Assembly: GCA_003553165.1 (NCBI GenBank)
Contig: PUOZ01000173.1
Coordinates: 1 to 8,534, forward strand
Length of the DNA stretch: 8,534 bases
Direction: 5' to 3'
Source of the DNA: Thioalkalivibrio sp.
GTDB taxonomy: Bacteria > Pseudomonadota > Gammaproteobacteria > Ectothiorhodospirales > Ectothiorhodospiraceae
The translations under genes were made by a program, and so were the position numbers. Positions 7,817-8,534 of the stretch are shown here, one piece after another. The notes below the pieces were generated by a model. It ran no database searches. It was not told where the DNA came from and worked only from the letters and a program-made list of their open reading frames with translations. Every line of letters starts with the position of its first letter. The stretch's first letter is position 1.

Positions 7817-8534
7817 ATGAACCTGATCTTCTTCGTGCTGATTGCCGCCGCCTTCCTCAGCGCCGCCTGGCGGGAACTCACCGAGATCGGCACCGACAGC
7901 CAGCCGATGCAGGAGCTCTCCCAGGCCGCGATCAGTTCCGCAGGCAGCGCCGTGGAACTCGCGATCGGGCTGGTCGGGGTCATGGCCCTGTTCCTGGGGC
8001 TGATGAAAATCGCCGAGGCCGGCGGGCTGCTGACGGTGCTGGCAAGGCTGCTGCGGCCGATGATGACGCGACTCTTCCCCAGCGTGCCTCCAGAGCATCC
8101 GGCCATGGGGGCGATGATCCTGAACTTCTCGGCCAATATCCTGGGGCTGGGCAATGCCGCCACCCCTTTCGGCATCCGGGCGATGCAGGAACTGAACAAG
8201 CTGAACCCGCACCCGGGCACGGCAACCAACGCAATGGCGCTGTTTCTCGCGATCAACACCTCGAGCATCACCCTGCTGCCCACGGGCGTGATCGCCCTGC
8301 GCGCGAGCCTGGGCGCGGCGGAACCGGCCGCGATCCTGCCGACGACGCTGTTCGCCACCCTGTTCGCGACGATCACCGGGATCACCAGTGCGCTGGTGCT
8401 GCAGCGCTTCTTCCCGCCGCCCGCGCCGGCAGGCCCGACCGACACCGGGACCACAGCGGAGCCGGATGCCCCGACCCGGCCGGAGCCGCCGCAGGAGCAG
8501 GCGCCAGAGCAGGCGCCGGACCCGGGGAGCCAAC
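7817..8534 (+). CDS. SpmA-family (nucleoside recognition/Gate domain) membrane protein, 3' end outside window
   Basis: The first 239 codons of a membrane protein of the spore maturation protein A family. Members contain the nucleoside-recognition (Gate) domain and occur in many bacteria that do not sporulate; the transported or sensed molecule is unknown. Hydrophobic segments lie at about 3-17, 46-66, 95-115, 138-162 and 172-195. The hallmark NFSANILGLGNAATPFG (103-119), GLMKIAEAGGL (61-71) and the INTSSITLLPT segment (146-156) are clear. After residue 199 comes a Pro/Ala/Glu-rich hydrophilic stretch, including EQAP twice (227-234), still open at the window edge. This may be a linker to a fused SpmB half, as in some gammaproteobacterial proteins, or just a tail. 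ATG 7817 lies 16 bases after the dehydrogenase stop; the ribosome-binding site is weak. Confidence 0.88.
   Translation, partial: MNLIFFVLIAAAFLSAAWRELTEIGTDSQPMQELSQAAISSAGSAVELAIGLVGVMALFLGLMKIAEAGGLLTVLARLLRPMMTRLFPSVPPEHPAMGAMILNFSANILGLGNAATPFGIRAMQELNKLNPHPGTATNAMALFLAINTSSITLLPTGVIALRASLGAAEPAAILPTTLFATLFATITGITSALVLQRFFPPPAPAGPTDTGTTAEPDAPTRPEPPQEQAPEQAPDPGSQ
8495..8518 (+). repeat. 12-bp tandem duplication within the SpmA-family gene
   Basis: GAGCAGGCGCCA (8495-8506) is followed at once by GAGCAGGCGCCG (8507-8518), 11 of 12 identical and in frame. It encodes Glu-Gln-Ala-Pro twice in the Pro-rich segment. This is probably a slippage-type expansion in a disordered region. Confidence 0.8.

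Noticed and set aside
6901..8533. Minus-strand open frames opposite the dehydrogenase and SpmA-like genes (219, 277 and 214 codons)
   Set aside because: The plus-strand genes carry full SDR and SpmA hallmarks; these frames have none and are GC-driven.

Overview
The window is a GC-rich, gene-dense piece of a bacterial chromosome. The run fmdB - DUF502 - aspS - yebC - ruvC - ruvA - ruvB and the Pseudomonas-like AspRS sequence point to a gammaproteobacterium. A DsrE-like protein and an SpmA-family protein would suit a Chromatiales or Ectothiorhodospiraceae-type sulfur oxidiser, but that finer placement is inference. Nothing looks like an insertion sequence, prophage, CRISPR array, tRNA or rRNA. 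There is no stretch of more than 300 bases without a gene.

Minus strand, 6434 down to 1 (transcribed right to left): an FmdB-type zinc ribbon protein (6123-6434), a DUF502 membrane protein (5460-6122), aspartyl-tRNA synthetase aspS (3588-5366), a small cytosolic alpha/beta hydrolase (2935-3552), yebC (2069-2809), ruvC (1551-2063), ruvA (958-1554) and the 5' part of ruvB (1-766, running off the left edge). Several junctions are very tight: fmdB stop abuts the DUF502 start, five bases separate yebC from ruvC, and ruvC and ruvA share a GTGA overlap. The wider gaps lie before aspS (93 bp), before yebC (125 bp, with a promoter-like element and a palindrome) and between ruvA and ruvB (about 190 bp, with an inverted repeat around an A7 tract).

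Plus strand, 6570 to the right edge: a DsrE-like small protein (6570-6947), a YbbO-like short-chain dehydrogenase (6949-7800) and the start of an SpmA-family membrane protein (7817 to beyond 8534). They are separated by 1 and 16 bases and are probably one operon. The 135-bp divergent gap 6435-6569 holds the likely promoters for both directions.

Functionally the left block combines Holliday-junction processing (RuvC resolvase with RuvAB branch migration), a translation-associated factor (YebC) and Asp-tRNA charging. The AspRS carries residues associated with non-discriminating enzymes, which suggests that Asn-tRNA is made indirectly. I did not find a convincing undescribed system. The points most worth a second look are the AspRS specificity residues, the unusual ruvA-ruvB gap, the palindromes upstream of yebC and the DsrE-like gene, and the SpmA protein with a Pro-rich extension.
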